From Mesorhizobium sp. LHD-90 (GTDB taxonomy: Bacteria; Pseudomonadota; Alphaproteobacteria; Rhizobiales; Rhizobiaceae), in contig NZ_JAVFVV010000013.1 in assembly GCF_030929505.1 (NCBI RefSeq), positions 62,001 through 126,000 of the forward strand: a DNA stretch of 64,000 bases, written 5' to 3'. A program made the position numbers and the translations under genes. The notes beneath the pieces are model-generated. The model did not search any database. It saw only the letters and a program-made list of their open reading frames with translations, and was not told the DNA's origin. This document shows, piece after piece, positions 1-8,117 of the stretch; the first letter of the stretch is position 1, and every line of letters begins with the position of its first letter.

Positions 1-2031
1 CGCCAGGATGGCGATAAGCGCGTTCTGGCGCAGGAACGTCGACTTGCCGCCCATGTTTGGGCCTGTGAGCAGCCAGATGGCGCCGAATTTTCCGCCATTA
101 GCCGGCGAAAGATCGCAGTCGTTGGCGACGAATGGCTGGCCGGATGTTTTTCGCAGCGACTGTTCGACCACGGGATGGCGGCCGGCGTCTATGTCGAAGG
201 TCAGGCTGTCGTCGACCACGGGCCGCGTCCAGCCCTCGCCCACGGCGAGCGCGGCAAGTGCCGCCGACACGTCGAGCACGGCCAGCGCCTGCGCGCCGGC
301 ACGAATCTTTTCCGCATGGCCCACCGCCTCGGCGACGAGGTCGTCGAACACTGCGAGTTCGATCTGCAGCGCCCGGTCGGCAGCGTTGACGATTTTTGTC
401 TCCAGGTCGGCGAGTTCGGTCGTGGTGAAACGCATGGCGCTCGCCATGGTCTGGCGGTGTATGAAACGAGCGCGCAACGCATCGCTTCCGGTCATCGCCG
501 CCTGATGGTTGGCCGTCACCTCGATGTAATAACCCAGCACATTGTTGTGCCTTATCTTCAGCGAGCGCACGCCGGTCTCGTCGATCAGCCCGCGTTCCAG
601 CCCGGCGATCACTTTTCGCGATTCGTCGCGCAGCGCCCGCATCTCGTCGAGTTCGGCGTCCCAGCCGGCGCGCACGAAGCCGCCGTCGCGTTTCAAGAGC
701 GGCGTCTCGTCGGCCAGCGCGCGCGCCAGCCGCTCGGCACAATCGGCCGGCAGCCCGCGGATGGCTACCAGCGCGGCCAGAATCTCGGCCGGCGGCGCGG
801 CATTTTCCAGCAGGTCACCGACCTCCGCCGCGGCACGCAACCCGGCGCACAGCGCGCCGAAGTCGCGCGGACCGCCTCGGTTCAGCGCCAGCCGCGTCAG
901 GGCGCGCGGCATGTCTGCAAGGCCCTTCAACAGCAGCCGCAACCCTTCGCGAAGGTCGGTTTCATCCGCCAGCCAGGCGACCGAATCCAGCCGCGCATTG
1001 ACAGCGTCCGGCGCCGTCAGCGGCGAGGTCAGCCGGTCGGCGAGCAGCCGCGCCCCGGCGCCGGTGACGGTGCGGTCGATCGCGGTAAGCAGCGAGCCGT
1101 CGCGGCTGCCCGACAGCGTGCGCGTCAGCTCAAGATTGGCCCGGGTCGCTGCGTCGATGAATAGCGTCGAGCCCGCAGTCTCGCGCTCCGGCACGCCCAG
1201 CGGCGGGCGCTCGGCCTTCTGCGTCTTCTCGACGAAGGCGATGATGCCGGAGATCGCCGAAAGCTCCGCCCGGCTGAAATTGGCGAACCCGTCCGGCGTG
1301 GCGACCTGGTAGAAGCGGGCGATGCGGGCCGGCGCGGAGGCCGAATCGAACAGGCTGGGCGGCTGCGGGCTGGCCAGCCGGCCGAGCACGTCGAAGACCG
1401 GCTTCAGCTCGGGGTCGTAAAACACAGGCTCGGCAACGATCAACTCGCGCGGGTCGACGCGAAAAATGTCGGCAAGCAACCGGTCGGCGGCGGTCTCGGC
1501 CACCCGGAACAGGCCGGTGGAAAGCTCCAGCCAGGCCAGCGCGTATCCGCCGCCCTTCACCCGCCCCAGCGCCATCAGGAAACTGGATTCTGCCGGCGAG
1601 AGCAGCCTGTCCTCGGTGATGGTGCCCGGCGTCACCAGCCGCACGACGTCGCGCCGCACCACCGATTTCGAGCCGCGTTTCTTCGCCTCCGCCGGGTCCT
1701 CGATCTGCTCGCAGACCGCGACGCGATGGCCGAGCCCGATCAATTTCTGCAGATAGTCGTCGGCCGCGTGGATCGGCACGCCGCACATCGGGATGTCGGC
1801 GCCAGCGTGTTTTCCGCGCTTGGTCAGCACGATGCCCAGCGCGCGCGACGCCACCTCGGCGTCGTCGAAGAACAGCTCGTAGAAATCGCCCATGCGGTAG
1901 AACAAGAGCGAATCCGGGTTCGCCGCCTTGATCTCGATATATTGCTCCATCATCGGCGTCGCGGCGACGGGTCCCCCGCCCCCTTGTTGGGAGGGGTTAG
2001 GGCCAGCGGCATAGGGCGTTGCAGTCTCCAT
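1..2031 (-). CDS. mutS: DNA mismatch repair protein MutS (3' end cut by window edge)
   Basis: Mismatch-recognition ATPase that binds mispairs and small loops and recruits MutL. About 677 codons are present. They run from the N-terminal mismatch-binding domain ([11 protein letters not shown] is visible) through connector, lever and clamp domains to the Walker A motif GPNMGGKST, encoded at about 38-63. The remaining ATPase part, roughly 200 residues or more by family length, lies beyond the left edge. The start is uncertain. ATG at 2031 adds 26 residues of low complexity ([10 protein letters not shown]) over GC-rich repeat-like DNA, while ATG at 1953 begins directly at the conserved MMEQYIEIK. 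The gene is divergent from maeB. Identity is firm; the start is not. Confidence 0.95.
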   Translation of the reverse strand, partial: METATPYAAGPNPSQQGGGGPVAATPMMEQYIEIKAANPDSLLFYRMGDFYELFFDDAEVASRALGIVLTKRGKHAGADIPMCGVPIHAADDYLQKLIGLGHRVAVCEQIEDPAEAKKRGSKSVVRRDVVRLVTPGTITEDRLLSPAESSFLMALGRVKGGGYALAWLELSTGLFRVAETAADRLLADIFRVDPRELIVAEPVFYDPELKPVFDVLGRLASPQPPSLFDSASAPARIARFYQVATPDGFANFSRAELSAISGIIAFVEKTQKAERPPLGVPERETAGSTLFIDAATRANLELTRTLSGSRDGSLLTAIDRTVTGAGARLLADRLTSPLTAPDAVNARLDSVAWLADETDLREGLRLLLKGLADMPRALTRLALNRGGPRDFGALCAGLRAAAEVGDLLENAAPPAEILAALVAIRGLPADCAERLARALADETPLLKRDGGFVRAGWDAELDEMRALRDESRKVIAGLERGLIDETGVRSLKIRHNNVLGYYIEVTANHQAAMTGSDALRARFIHRQTMASAMRFTTTELADLETKIVNAADRALQIELAVFDDLVAEAVGHAEKIRAGAQALAVLDVSAALAALAVGEGWTRPVVDDSLTFDIDAGRHPVVEQSLRKTSGQPFVANDCDLSPANGGKFGAIWLLTGPNMGGKSTFLRQNALIAILA

Positions 2032-2100
2032 CACCGTCCCGATCTTCGGTGAAGGCGAACCCCCACCCGTAAAACCCCTCTCCGCAAGTCGGAGGGGCCT
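1969..2100. repeat. GC-rich palindromic repeat-like DNA between mutS and maeB
   Basis: This stretch has two C/G-rich blocks. One (1975-2003) resembles the CCCCTCCC/GGGAGGGG intergenic repeat seen again at 48.8 kb. The other (2075-2097) can fold as an imperfect hairpin with CCCCTC and GGAGGGG arms. The first block overlaps the 5' codons of mutS if the upstream start is used. The family assignment is inferred by eye. Confidence 0.35.
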
Positions 2101-2224
2101 TGTCGTGCAAACTCTTCCTGCTTGGCGCTTTACGCCCGCCGAGTGTAGCCTTAATCCAAAACACTCCACAAAAAGAAGCATCGGGCCGCGCAACGCGGCT
2201 CACTGGGAAGGAAACATCGCCCCC

Positions 2225-4510
2225 ATGGCCGCCTCGAAGAAAGCCGACAACGGACCCTCCGTCAGCGCCCAGGAAGCGCTCGACTTCCACGCCATGGGCC
2301 GGCCGGGCAAGCTGGAGATCGTGCCGACCAAGCCGATGGCGACGCAGCGCGACCTGTCGCTCGCCTATTCGCCGGGCGTCGCGGTCCCCGTGAAGGCCAT
2401 CGCCGAGGATCCGAGCCGCGCCTTCGACTACACGTCGCGCGGCAACATGGTCGCCGTCATCTCCAACGGCACCGCCATCCTCGGCCTCGGCAATCTCGGC
2501 GCGCTCGCCTCGAAACCGGTGATGGAAGGCAAGGCGGTGCTGTTCAAGCGCTTCGCCGACGTCGATTCCATCGACCTCGAGGTCGACACCGAGGACGCCG
2601 AGGCCTTCATCAATTCGGTGCGCTATCTCGGCCCCTCCTTCGGCGGCATCAACCTCGAGGATATCAGGGCGCCCGACTGCTTCATCATCGAGCAGAAGCT
2701 GCGCGAGGTGATGGACATCCCGGTCTTCCACGACGACCAGCACGGCACCGCGATCATCGCCGCCGCCGGCCTGATCAACGCGCTGCAGATCACCGGCCGC
2801 GACATGAAGACCACGAGGCTCGTCTGCAACGGCGCCGGCTCGGCCGGCATCGCCTGCATCGAGCTCATCAAGTCGATGGGGTTCGCCCCGGAAAACATCA
2901 TCCTCTGCGACACCAAGGGCGTGGTTTACCAGGGCCGCACCGAAGGCATGAACCAGTGGAAGTCGGCGCACGCCGCCAAGACCGAGGCGCGCAGCCTGGC
3001 CGACGCCATGGACGGCGCCGATGTCGTGTTCGGGCTGTCGGCGCGCGGCGCGTTCAGCACCGCCATGATCCAGTCCATGGCCAAGAATCCGATCATCTTC
3101 GCCATGGCCAATCCCGACCCGGAGATCACCCCGGAAGAAGTCGCCGAGATCCGCACCGACGCCATCATGGCCACCGGCCGCTCGGACTATCCGAACCAGG
3201 TCAACAACGTGCTCGGCTTCCCCTACATCTTTCGCGGCGCGCTCGACGTGCGCGCCACCACCATCAACGACGAGATGAAGGTCGCCGCCGCGCGCGCCCT
3301 GGCCGACCTCGCCCGCGAGGACGTGCCGGACGACGTCGCCGCCGCCTACCAGGGCATGCGGCCGAAATTCGGCCCCAACTACATCATCCCCGTGCCCTTC
3401 GACCCGCGCCTGATCTCCGCCATCCCCGTGGCGGTCGCCAAGGCGGCGATGGATTCCGGCGTGGCGCGCCGGCCGATCGTCGCCATCGAGCGCTACGCGC
3501 AGGAGCTTTCGGCCCGCCGCGACCCGATCGCCTCGACCCTCCAGCGCATCTACGACCGCGTGCGCCGCCAGCCGAAACGCATCGTCTTCGCCGAGGGCGA
3601 GGAGGAGCAGGTGATGCGCGCCGCCGTCGCCTATGTGAACCAGAAGCTCGGCACGGCGATCCTGGTCGGCCGCGACGAGATCATCAAGGAAAACGCGCGC
3701 GCCGCCGGCATCGACCTGAACAAATCCGGCATCGAGATCATCAATGCCCGGCTGTCACGCCGCAACACGGTCTATGCCGACCATCTCTACGAGCGCATGC
3801 AGCGCAAGGGCTTCCTGTTCCGCGACTGCCAGCGGCTGATCAACAACGACCGCAACCATTTTGCCGCTTGCATGCTGGCGCTGGGCGACGCCGACGGCAT
3901 GGTCACCGGCGTGACCCGCAACTATTCCACCGTGCTCGACGACATCAGGCGCGTCATCGACGCGAAACCCGGTCACTGCGTCATCGGCGCCTCGATCGTG
4001 CTGTCACGCGGCCGCACGGTGATCGTCGCCGACACCGCCGTGCACGACATGCCCAACGCGGAAGAGCTCGCCGACATCGCCGAAGAAACCGCCGGTTTCG
4101 CGCGCCGCATGGGCTATGAACCGCGCGTCGCCATGCTCGCCTACTCCACCTTCGGCCACCCGCCGGGCGAGCGCTCCGAACGCGTGCAGGAGGCGGTAAA
4201 GATCCTCGACAAGCGCCGCGTCGATTTCGAATATGACGGCGAAATGGCGGCCGACGTGGCGCTGAACCACCGGCTGATGCGCGAGCAATATCCGTTCTGC
4301 CGCCTCTCAGGCCCGGCCAACGTCTTGATCATGCCGGCCTTCCACTCGGCGTCGATCTCGACCCGCATGCTTCAGGAGCTCGGCGGCTCCACCGTTATCG
4401 GCCCGCTGCTGGTGGGGCTGAACAAGCCGGTGCAGATCGTGAGTTTGAACGCCAAGGATTCGGACATCGTCAACATGGCGGCGATCGCGGCGTATTCGGC
4501 GGGGAGTTAG
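2225..4510 (+). CDS. maeB: NADP-dependent malic enzyme with C-terminal phosphotransacetylase-like domain
   Basis: Oxidative decarboxylation of malate to pyruvate, supplying pyruvate and NADPH during growth on C4-dicarboxylates. The 761-residue length matches the long rhizobial malic enzymes. Residues about 20-150 form the malic N-terminal domain (YSPGVAVP, then the HDDQHGTA metal/substrate segment near 170). A Rossmann domain follows (GAGSAGIA). Residues about 430-755 resemble phosphate acetyltransferase ([13 protein letters not shown], then PANVLIMP), a domain regarded as regulatory in this family. ATG 2225 is chosen because it follows GGGAAGGAAAC; an in-frame start at 2105 would add 40 unconserved-looking residues. 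It is divergent from mutS. Whether it prefers NAD or NADP cannot be told from sequence alone. Confidence 0.93.
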   Translation: MAASKKADNGPSVSAQEALDFHAMGRPGKLEIVPTKPMATQRDLSLAYSPGVAVPVKAIAEDPSRAFDYTSRGNMVAVISNGTAILGLGNLGALASKPVMEGKAVLFKRFADVDSIDLEVDTEDAEAFINSVRYLGPSFGGINLEDIRAPDCFIIEQKLREVMDIPVFHDDQHGTAIIAAAGLINALQITGRDMKTTRLVCNGAGSAGIACIELIKSMGFAPENIILCDTKGVVYQGRTEGMNQWKSAHAAKTEARSLADAMDGADVVFGLSARGAFSTAMIQSMAKNPIIFAMANPDPEITPEEVAEIRTDAIMATGRSDYPNQVNNVLGFPYIFRGALDVRATTINDEMKVAAARALADLAREDVPDDVAAAYQGMRPKFGPNYIIPVPFDPRLISAIPVAVAKAAMDSGVARRPIVAIERYAQELSARRDPIASTLQRIYDRVRRQPKRIVFAEGEEEQVMRAAVAYVNQKLGTAILVGRDEIIKENARAAGIDLNKSGIEIINARLSRRNTVYADHLYERMQRKGFLFRDCQRLINNDRNHFAACMLALGDADGMVTGVTRNYSTVLDDIRRVIDAKPGHCVIGASIVLSRGRTVIVADTAVHDMPNAEELADIAEETAGFARRMGYEPRVAMLAYSTFGHPPGERSERVQEAVKILDKRRVDFEYDGEMAADVALNHRLMREQYPFCRLSGPANVLIMPAFHSASISTRMLQELGGSTVIGPLLVGLNKPVQIVSLNAKDSDIVNMAAIAAYSAGS

Positions 4511-4620
4511 CGCCCCCTTTCTCTCCCCTTGCGGGAGAGAAAGCGATTTCAACATCTTAGCTGGAGTAGGACGAAGCCCGTCAGCGACAGCTAAGTGTTA
4601 GAAATCGCAAGTGAGGGGAT
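4511..4620 (+). repeat. RIME-like palindromic intergenic element, copy A
   Basis: Two palindromes in series: TCTCTCC/GGAGAGA around 4520-4540, then GCGATTTC...CTTAGCTG (4543-4563) facing CAGCTAAG...GAAATCGC (4588-4608). It lies just after maeB and may also act as its terminator. An inverted copy lies at 6645-6746 and further copies at 6178-6250 and 6811-6924. The two-palindrome design is that of rhizobial intergenic mosaic elements; assignment to a named family is inference. Confidence 0.75.
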
Positions 4621-4708
4621 TGATCCTGCCGAGACCGAGGCACATGCGGCAAACTTTAAGTTTGTGAGGGTTAAAGAACGAAACGGAAACATTTCGCTTG
4701 CGTGTATC

Positions 4709-4723
4709 GTGCAAACGATGCAC
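4709..4723. promoter_or_regulatory. possible operator palindrome before the accessory gene pair
   Basis: GTGCA-AACGA-TGCAC, two 5-base arms in the AT-richer leader 58 bases before the 4781 start. Short and unsupported by a second copy; listed because the downstream protein looks like a winged-helix DNA binder. Confidence 0.2.
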
Positions 4724-4780
4724 TTGTTCCAATCGCTTCCGAATGTGAGAATCACCTACTCGATTTCGTGAGAACGTTGA

Positions 4781-5395
4781 ATGGCCAAAGGTTCGACAGT
4801 TAAGTCGGGAGGCACTTCCCGGATACGCTTCGTCATGGTCGAAGCGGAAATAGCAGATGGCGACATTGGACAAATTACTCAGGCCATCCAAAACGCGCTT
4901 CGAGGGCCCGCGCCCACTGTCCAGCGCATTGCATCGTCCAATGGAACGAAGGTAATCGCTCAGGAAACCCCAGAACTTGACGCTGAAGTTGAAGTCGACG
5001 ACGAGGACGGGGTTGTCGTTGATGTAATTCCGCGGCAGTCGAAATCGAAGGGACCGCGTAAAGCGGCTCCGACGCCCAACGTCCTAAATTTCGATTTAAC
5101 TTCGGAGCCGTCTCTTGTCTCCTATGCCCAAAAAGCAAATCCGAAAAGTGATCGTAAACGATACCTTGTCATTGCAGCTTGGTTTAAAGAGCATCGCGGG
5201 CTCGATGCTATTACGGCCGATCATGTATATACCTGTTATCGATCTCTCAAGTGGCCAACAAGTATAAATGATTTCGGCCAAGCGCTTCGTAAACTTAAAG
5301 CAGATCAGCTTTTAACATCACCGGAAAAGGGATCGTACGCAATCAATCACCTTGGTATTGCCGAGGTAGAAAAACTGCTTTCTGGCGGCGAGTAA
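4781..5395 (+). CDS. uncharacterised protein with C-terminal winged-helix-like module
   Basis: Function not recognised. The 204-residue product has an N-terminal segment (RIRFVMVEAEIADG, then an amphipathic helix, residues about 12-45), an acidic linker (AEVEVDDEDG near 68-80), a basic stretch, and a C-terminal module (about 125-204: DRKRYLVIAAWF, VYTCYRSL, then KGSYAINHLG). That module reads as helix-helix-helix-wing. It lines up by eye with the N-terminal part of the next protein, suggesting a shared or duplicated domain. Its stop and the next start form TAATG, so translation is probably coupled. Base composition is clearly lower in GC than the flanks. A weak GAGA-type ribosome site precedes ATG 4781. 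Confidence 0.8.
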   Translation: MAKGSTVKSGGTSRIRFVMVEAEIADGDIGQITQAIQNALRGPAPTVQRIASSNGTKVIAQETPELDAEVEVDDEDGVVVDVIPRQSKSKGPRKAAPTPNVLNFDLTSEPSLVSYAQKANPKSDRKRYLVIAAWFKEHRGLDAITADHVYTCYRSLKWPTSINDFGQALRKLKADQLLTSPEKGSYAINHLGIAEVEKLLSGGE

Positions 5396-6147
5396 TGGAG
5401 CTATCCGAACTTGTTGGGCAGGTAGAAGGTTTCGACACCCTTCAGCCGCGAGAGAAGATTCGGCTGTTCGCGTGGCATCTTCATATACATCAGGCTAGAG
5501 CCGTATTCGACAATGAAGATATCCGAGGTTGCTATAGGCAACTTCATCTGACGCCTCCCGACGTGTCTGTATATCTTCCTAGAATGGCGACTTCGAAGCC
5601 TCCAGACTTATTGAAGGACCGGGGTGGTTACAAGCTTGCGCGTGCTGTCAGGTCCAGTCTGGACTCTAAATATGGCTTGCACGACCGCGTGATTCAGGTG
5701 AGCAAACTACTCTCTGACCTCCCAGGTAAAGTTCCCGACCTCGCGGAAAAGACATTCCTCTTCGAAGCAATGAAGTGCTACCGCGTCGAGGCATACCGTG
5801 CTTGCATCGTCATGACTTGGAATTTAGCCTTCGACCATCTGCTGCGTTGGATCATGAGGGACGCGCAGCGCTTAGCAGATTTCAATTCCGCCATATCTCG
5901 GCGTTATCAAAAAAAAGCTTCCCTTATGATTATCAGCCAAGATCACTTTGAAGATCTTAAAGAGGCTGAAGTTATTGAGGTGTGCCAAACCGCATCTCTT
6001 TTGTCGAAGAACATTATCGAAATCCTGCGAGAGAAATTGAAGCGCCGGAATATCGCCGCCCACCCCTCGCAAGTTGTCGTGACGCAATCACAGGCGGACG
6101 ACGTGGTGACTGACCTCGTGAACAACGTTGTCCTTGCACTCATTTAG
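5395..6147 (+). CDS. uncharacterised winged-helix plus HEPN-like protein
   Basis: Function not recognised with certainty. Of 250 residues, about 17-93 form a module like that of the preceding protein (EKIRLFAWHLH, DIRGCYRQL, then LLKDRGGYKL). Residues about 120-250 are helical (YRVEAYRACIVMTWNLAFDHLL) and end with KRRNIAAHPS, where R218-N-I-A-A-H223 fits the RX4-6H motif of HEPN ribonucleases, usually with Asn after the Arg as here. HEPN proteins are common RNA-cleaving effectors of defence and toxin systems; this role is inference. ATG 5395 overlaps the upstream stop by one base. It is AT-richer than neighbouring housekeeping genes and lies between inverted repeat copies. Confidence 0.8.
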   Translation: MELSELVGQVEGFDTLQPREKIRLFAWHLHIHQARAVFDNEDIRGCYRQLHLTPPDVSVYLPRMATSKPPDLLKDRGGYKLARAVRSSLDSKYGLHDRVIQVSKLLSDLPGKVPDLAEKTFLFEAMKCYRVEAYRACIVMTWNLAFDHLLRWIMRDAQRLADFNSAISRRYQKKASLMIISQDHFEDLKEAEVIEVCQTASLLSKNIIEILREKLKRRNIAAHPSQVVVTQSQADDVVTDLVNNVVLALI

Positions 6148-6177
6148 CTTGCGCGGGCGACGTGCTCATTGGCGAAA

Positions 6178-6250
6178 GTGGGCGGGAGGGAGAAAGCAAA
6201 TTCGTCGGCTTGGCGAAGCCAAGTCCTTAGAATTTGCAAGAGAGGGGTCT
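6178..6250 (+). repeat. RIME-like palindromic element, copy B (short)
   Basis: Degenerate copy in the same orientation as copy A: GGGAGGGAGAAAGC, an internal GGCTTGGCGAAGCC palindrome, then TTAGAATTTGCAAGAGAGGGG. It lies between the HEPN-like gene and the DUF559 gene. Confidence 0.6.
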
Positions 6251-6263
6251 TCAACAAACTGTC

Positions 6264-6626
6264 ATGCGCCAGTCGGTCCCACCCCTTCATCGCAAATTCG
6301 CCCGCGCCATGCGGGCCGACGCGACCAAGGCGGAAAACATCCTGTGGCAGGCACTGCGCAACAAGCAACTCGAAGGCTTGAAATTCAAGCGGCAGGTGCC
6401 GCTCGACGGCTTCATCCTCGACTTCGTCTGCTTCGAGGCCCGACTGATCCTGGAGGTTGATGGCGGACAGCATTCGGAATCGTCGCGGGACGTAACGCGC
6501 GACCGGCATTTCGAGACGCAAGGGTTTCTCACCCTGCGCTTCTGGAACGACGACGTGACGAAAAACATCGACGGCGTCTGCTACCAAATCCTGCTGGAGG
6601 CGAAGGCAAGGCTGTCGGATCGGTGA
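6264..6626 (+). CDS. DUF559 endonuclease-domain protein
   Basis: A 120-residue protein of the DUF559 family, which has a Vsr/restriction-endonuclease-like fold; biological role unknown. Recognisable features are the N-terminal ARAMRADATKAENILWQALR helix, FKRQVPLDGFILDFVCF (about 47-63) and LILEVDGGQHSE, giving the usual D...E-V-D-G-xQH metal-site arrangement. RFWNDDV follows near the C-terminus. ATG 6264 is preferred; an upstream in-frame start at 6234 lies inside repeat copy B. Such genes are widespread as singletons in alphaproteobacteria, so its place beside the coupled pair may be fortuitous. Confidence 0.88.
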   Translation: MRQSVPPLHRKFARAMRADATKAENILWQALRNKQLEGLKFKRQVPLDGFILDFVCFEARLILEVDGGQHSESSRDVTRDRHFETQGFLTLRFWNDDVTKNIDGVCYQILLEAKARLSDR

Positions 6627-6644
6627 GGAGCTTTCGATCCAAGA

Positions 6645-6746
6645 AATCCCCTCTCTTGCGATTTCTAACACTTAACCTCGGTGACGGGCTTCGCCCTGCT
6701 CGGTTAAGGTGTTGAAATCGCTTTCTCCCCCGCAAGGGGGGAGATA
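6645..6746 (-). repeat. RIME-like palindromic element, copy C (inverted relative to A)
   Basis: Reverse-complement match to copy A over about 100 bases (CCCCTCTCTTGCGATTTCTA ... GAAATCGCTTTCTCCC). With copy A it bounds the 4.6-6.6 kb accessory segment as an inverted repeat. Confidence 0.75.
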
Positions 6747-6810
6747 GAACGCTGCCGCGATCTCGCCGCCAATGTCCAACGTTAACGATTGGCGGAAACA
6801 GCCGAGCGCG

Positions 6811-6924
6811 CTATCTCCCCCCCTTGCGGGGGAGAATGGATTTTCACGATCTTAGCGGAGCGCCGAGCCCGACGGGCGAGGGAACAAGCGACGCTAAGTC
6901 GTAGAAAATCCAAGAGAGGGGATT
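6811..6924 (+). repeat. RIME-like palindromic element, copy D
   Basis: Same architecture and orientation as copy A, more diverged: TATCTCCCCCCCTTGCGGGG, ATTTTCACGATCTTAGCG facing CGCTAAGTCGTAGAAAAT, then AGAGAGGGGATTT. The space between copies C and D is itself inverted (GCCGCCAAT facing ATTGGCGG). The whole 6627-7036 gap therefore holds repeats and no gene. Confidence 0.7.
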
Positions 6925-7036
6925 TTCGCTTGGCCGCCGACATCATGGTCTTCAGTCGAGCTTGGCTCGGTAGCTAATCAAATACCCACTCACATTCCCT
7001 TCGCTTTTGCACTGCAACAGGCGTAAGACGCCGGCC

Positions 7037-7288
7037 ATGGAAAACAATCGCTTCGAGACGTCCGTCACCGTCAAGTCCGCGCAAGGGCCTGACAAGGTGC
7101 TGAAGACCGCCCGCGAGGCGAACGACTATCTGCTGTCCGGCTGGTCCGGCAAGCGCGGCCCAAAACACCGCGAGGCGCTGCAGGCCTGCCACGATGCGCT
7201 GGCCGGGACCAAGCCGGCGATGACGGCGCGCCGCGCTTTCGTCGCCGCGGCGCGCGAGGCGTCCGTGCTGGTCGCCGACAAGGTCTGA
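7037..7288 (+). CDS. DUF982 domain-containing protein
   Basis: An 83-residue protein of the DUF982 family, common and multi-copy in rhizobia and of unknown function. Typical features are the N-terminal FETSVTVKSAQGPDKVLKTA, the LLSGWSGKRGPKHREALQAC core and a C-terminal ARRAFVAAAREASVLV helix. ATG 7037 is chosen; the in-frame extension to 7007 has no ribosome site. It is convergent with the small gene ending at 7293, leaving only four bases between them. Confidence 0.85.
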   Translation: MENNRFETSVTVKSAQGPDKVLKTAREANDYLLSGWSGKRGPKHREALQACHDALAGTKPAMTARRAFVAAAREASVLVADKV

Positions 7289-7292
7289 ACGT

Positions 7293-7445
7293 CTATTCGG
7301 CCTTTTCGGTCTCGGGGTTGGGCTCGGCTTCGTCCGTCTCCGACTGCTTTTTCGCGGCCTTGGCGGCCAGCTTTTCCGCCTTCTTGGCGGCCTTGATGCG
7401 CTCGCGTTCCTTGCGTTCGTGATTGTAGTTGGGCGGCCTCGGCAT
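7293..7445 (-). CDS. small Lys/Glu-rich conserved protein
   Basis: A 50-residue, highly charged protein starting MPRPPNYNHERKERERIK and continuing with Ala-Lys-rich helix (KKAEKLAAKAAKK) and an acidic tail. Proteins with this MPRPPNYN start occur across Rhizobiales; no function is known to me. ATG 7445 follows a good AAAGGAGAAGCCG ribosome site, which decides the start over longer in-frame readings. Probably soluble, helical or disordered. Confidence 0.7.
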   Translation of the reverse strand: MPRPPNYNHERKERERIKAAKKAEKLAAKAAKKQSETDEAEPNPETEKAE

Positions 7446-8117
7446 CGGCTTCTCCTTTTTGTCGTTGCGTAGCCCCCTGCCTAAAAGCATCGGCCGGCGA
7501 ACACAACCCGGCGCGCAAGAAGAGGCCGGCCCGGGCAAACGGGCCGCGCCAATAGCACAGGCTTCGCCACAGGGGACAGTCTTTTCGGCCCTGCAAAAAA
7601 GCCGAAGCGATTGACGACTGGCGTCGACAGAAAAAATCTAACGGTTCCCGATGCTTGCCGGCCTCTGGCACGCCGTCGGAAATTTTCTTGCGACACGATT
7701 TTGCAAGAAACTTATCCCCCTCCCCAAAACCACGCGCATACTTTTGCGCAGTTTCTCCCGCCGGGAACGCTTCCGGAGTCGTTCGTTAGCGGGGAGAGAC
7801 CGGCGCCTCCGTCATGCTGCCGACGAAGCGGCATGGCCGGGGAAGTCTTGTCCGAAGGTTCCTCCTCCGCAACTACGTGCGGAGCGCACTGGACGAGTGC
7901 TTAAGCACGGCCAGCCGAGGTGGAAACACCAGAGCCGGAGCTGTCGTGAAGCGGAACGGGACAGGGCCAAAAGTCGCCGGACGGGCGGTCGCAAGGCCGC
8001 ATAAAAATTTAGATGAGCGAGCTTGCGGCCGCCCGTCTTCCCGACCTTTTTTCAACGACCCGGCCAAAAAGCGCGGGAGCGAGAACCCGTGCCCGGACAA
8101 AAAGCGTTCCCGCACTC
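7446..8117. other. long non-coding interval
   Basis: About 670 bases with no convincing gene. Open frames here have arginine/proline-rich products without family signatures and no ribosome sites. The tract has AT-rich patches (AAAATTT near 8005) and one clear inverted repeat at 7980-8037. No tRNA, tmRNA, RNase P or SRP RNA signature was seen. An unrecognised small RNA or the remains of a lost gene are both possible. Confidence 0.5.
7980..8037. repeat. inverted repeat downstream of the PfkB kinase gene
   Basis: Arms GACGGGCGGTCGCAAG (7980-7995) and CTTGCGGCCGCCCGTC (8022-8037) match at 15 of 16 positions around a 26-base AT-rich loop. It lies 81 bases past the stop of the minus-strand kinase gene and could act as its terminator or belong to an RNA; there is no strong T run. 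Confidence 0.55.

Noticed and set aside
2956-4119. A 387-codon plus-strand frame in maeB, offset by one base
   Set aside because: Arg/His/Pro-rich shadow of maeB without any domain.
7446-8117. A tRNA, tmRNA or RNase P RNA gene in the long interval
   Set aside because: No cloverleaf with CCA-type acceptor, no T-loop GTTCGA pattern and no conserved RNase P or tmRNA words were found.
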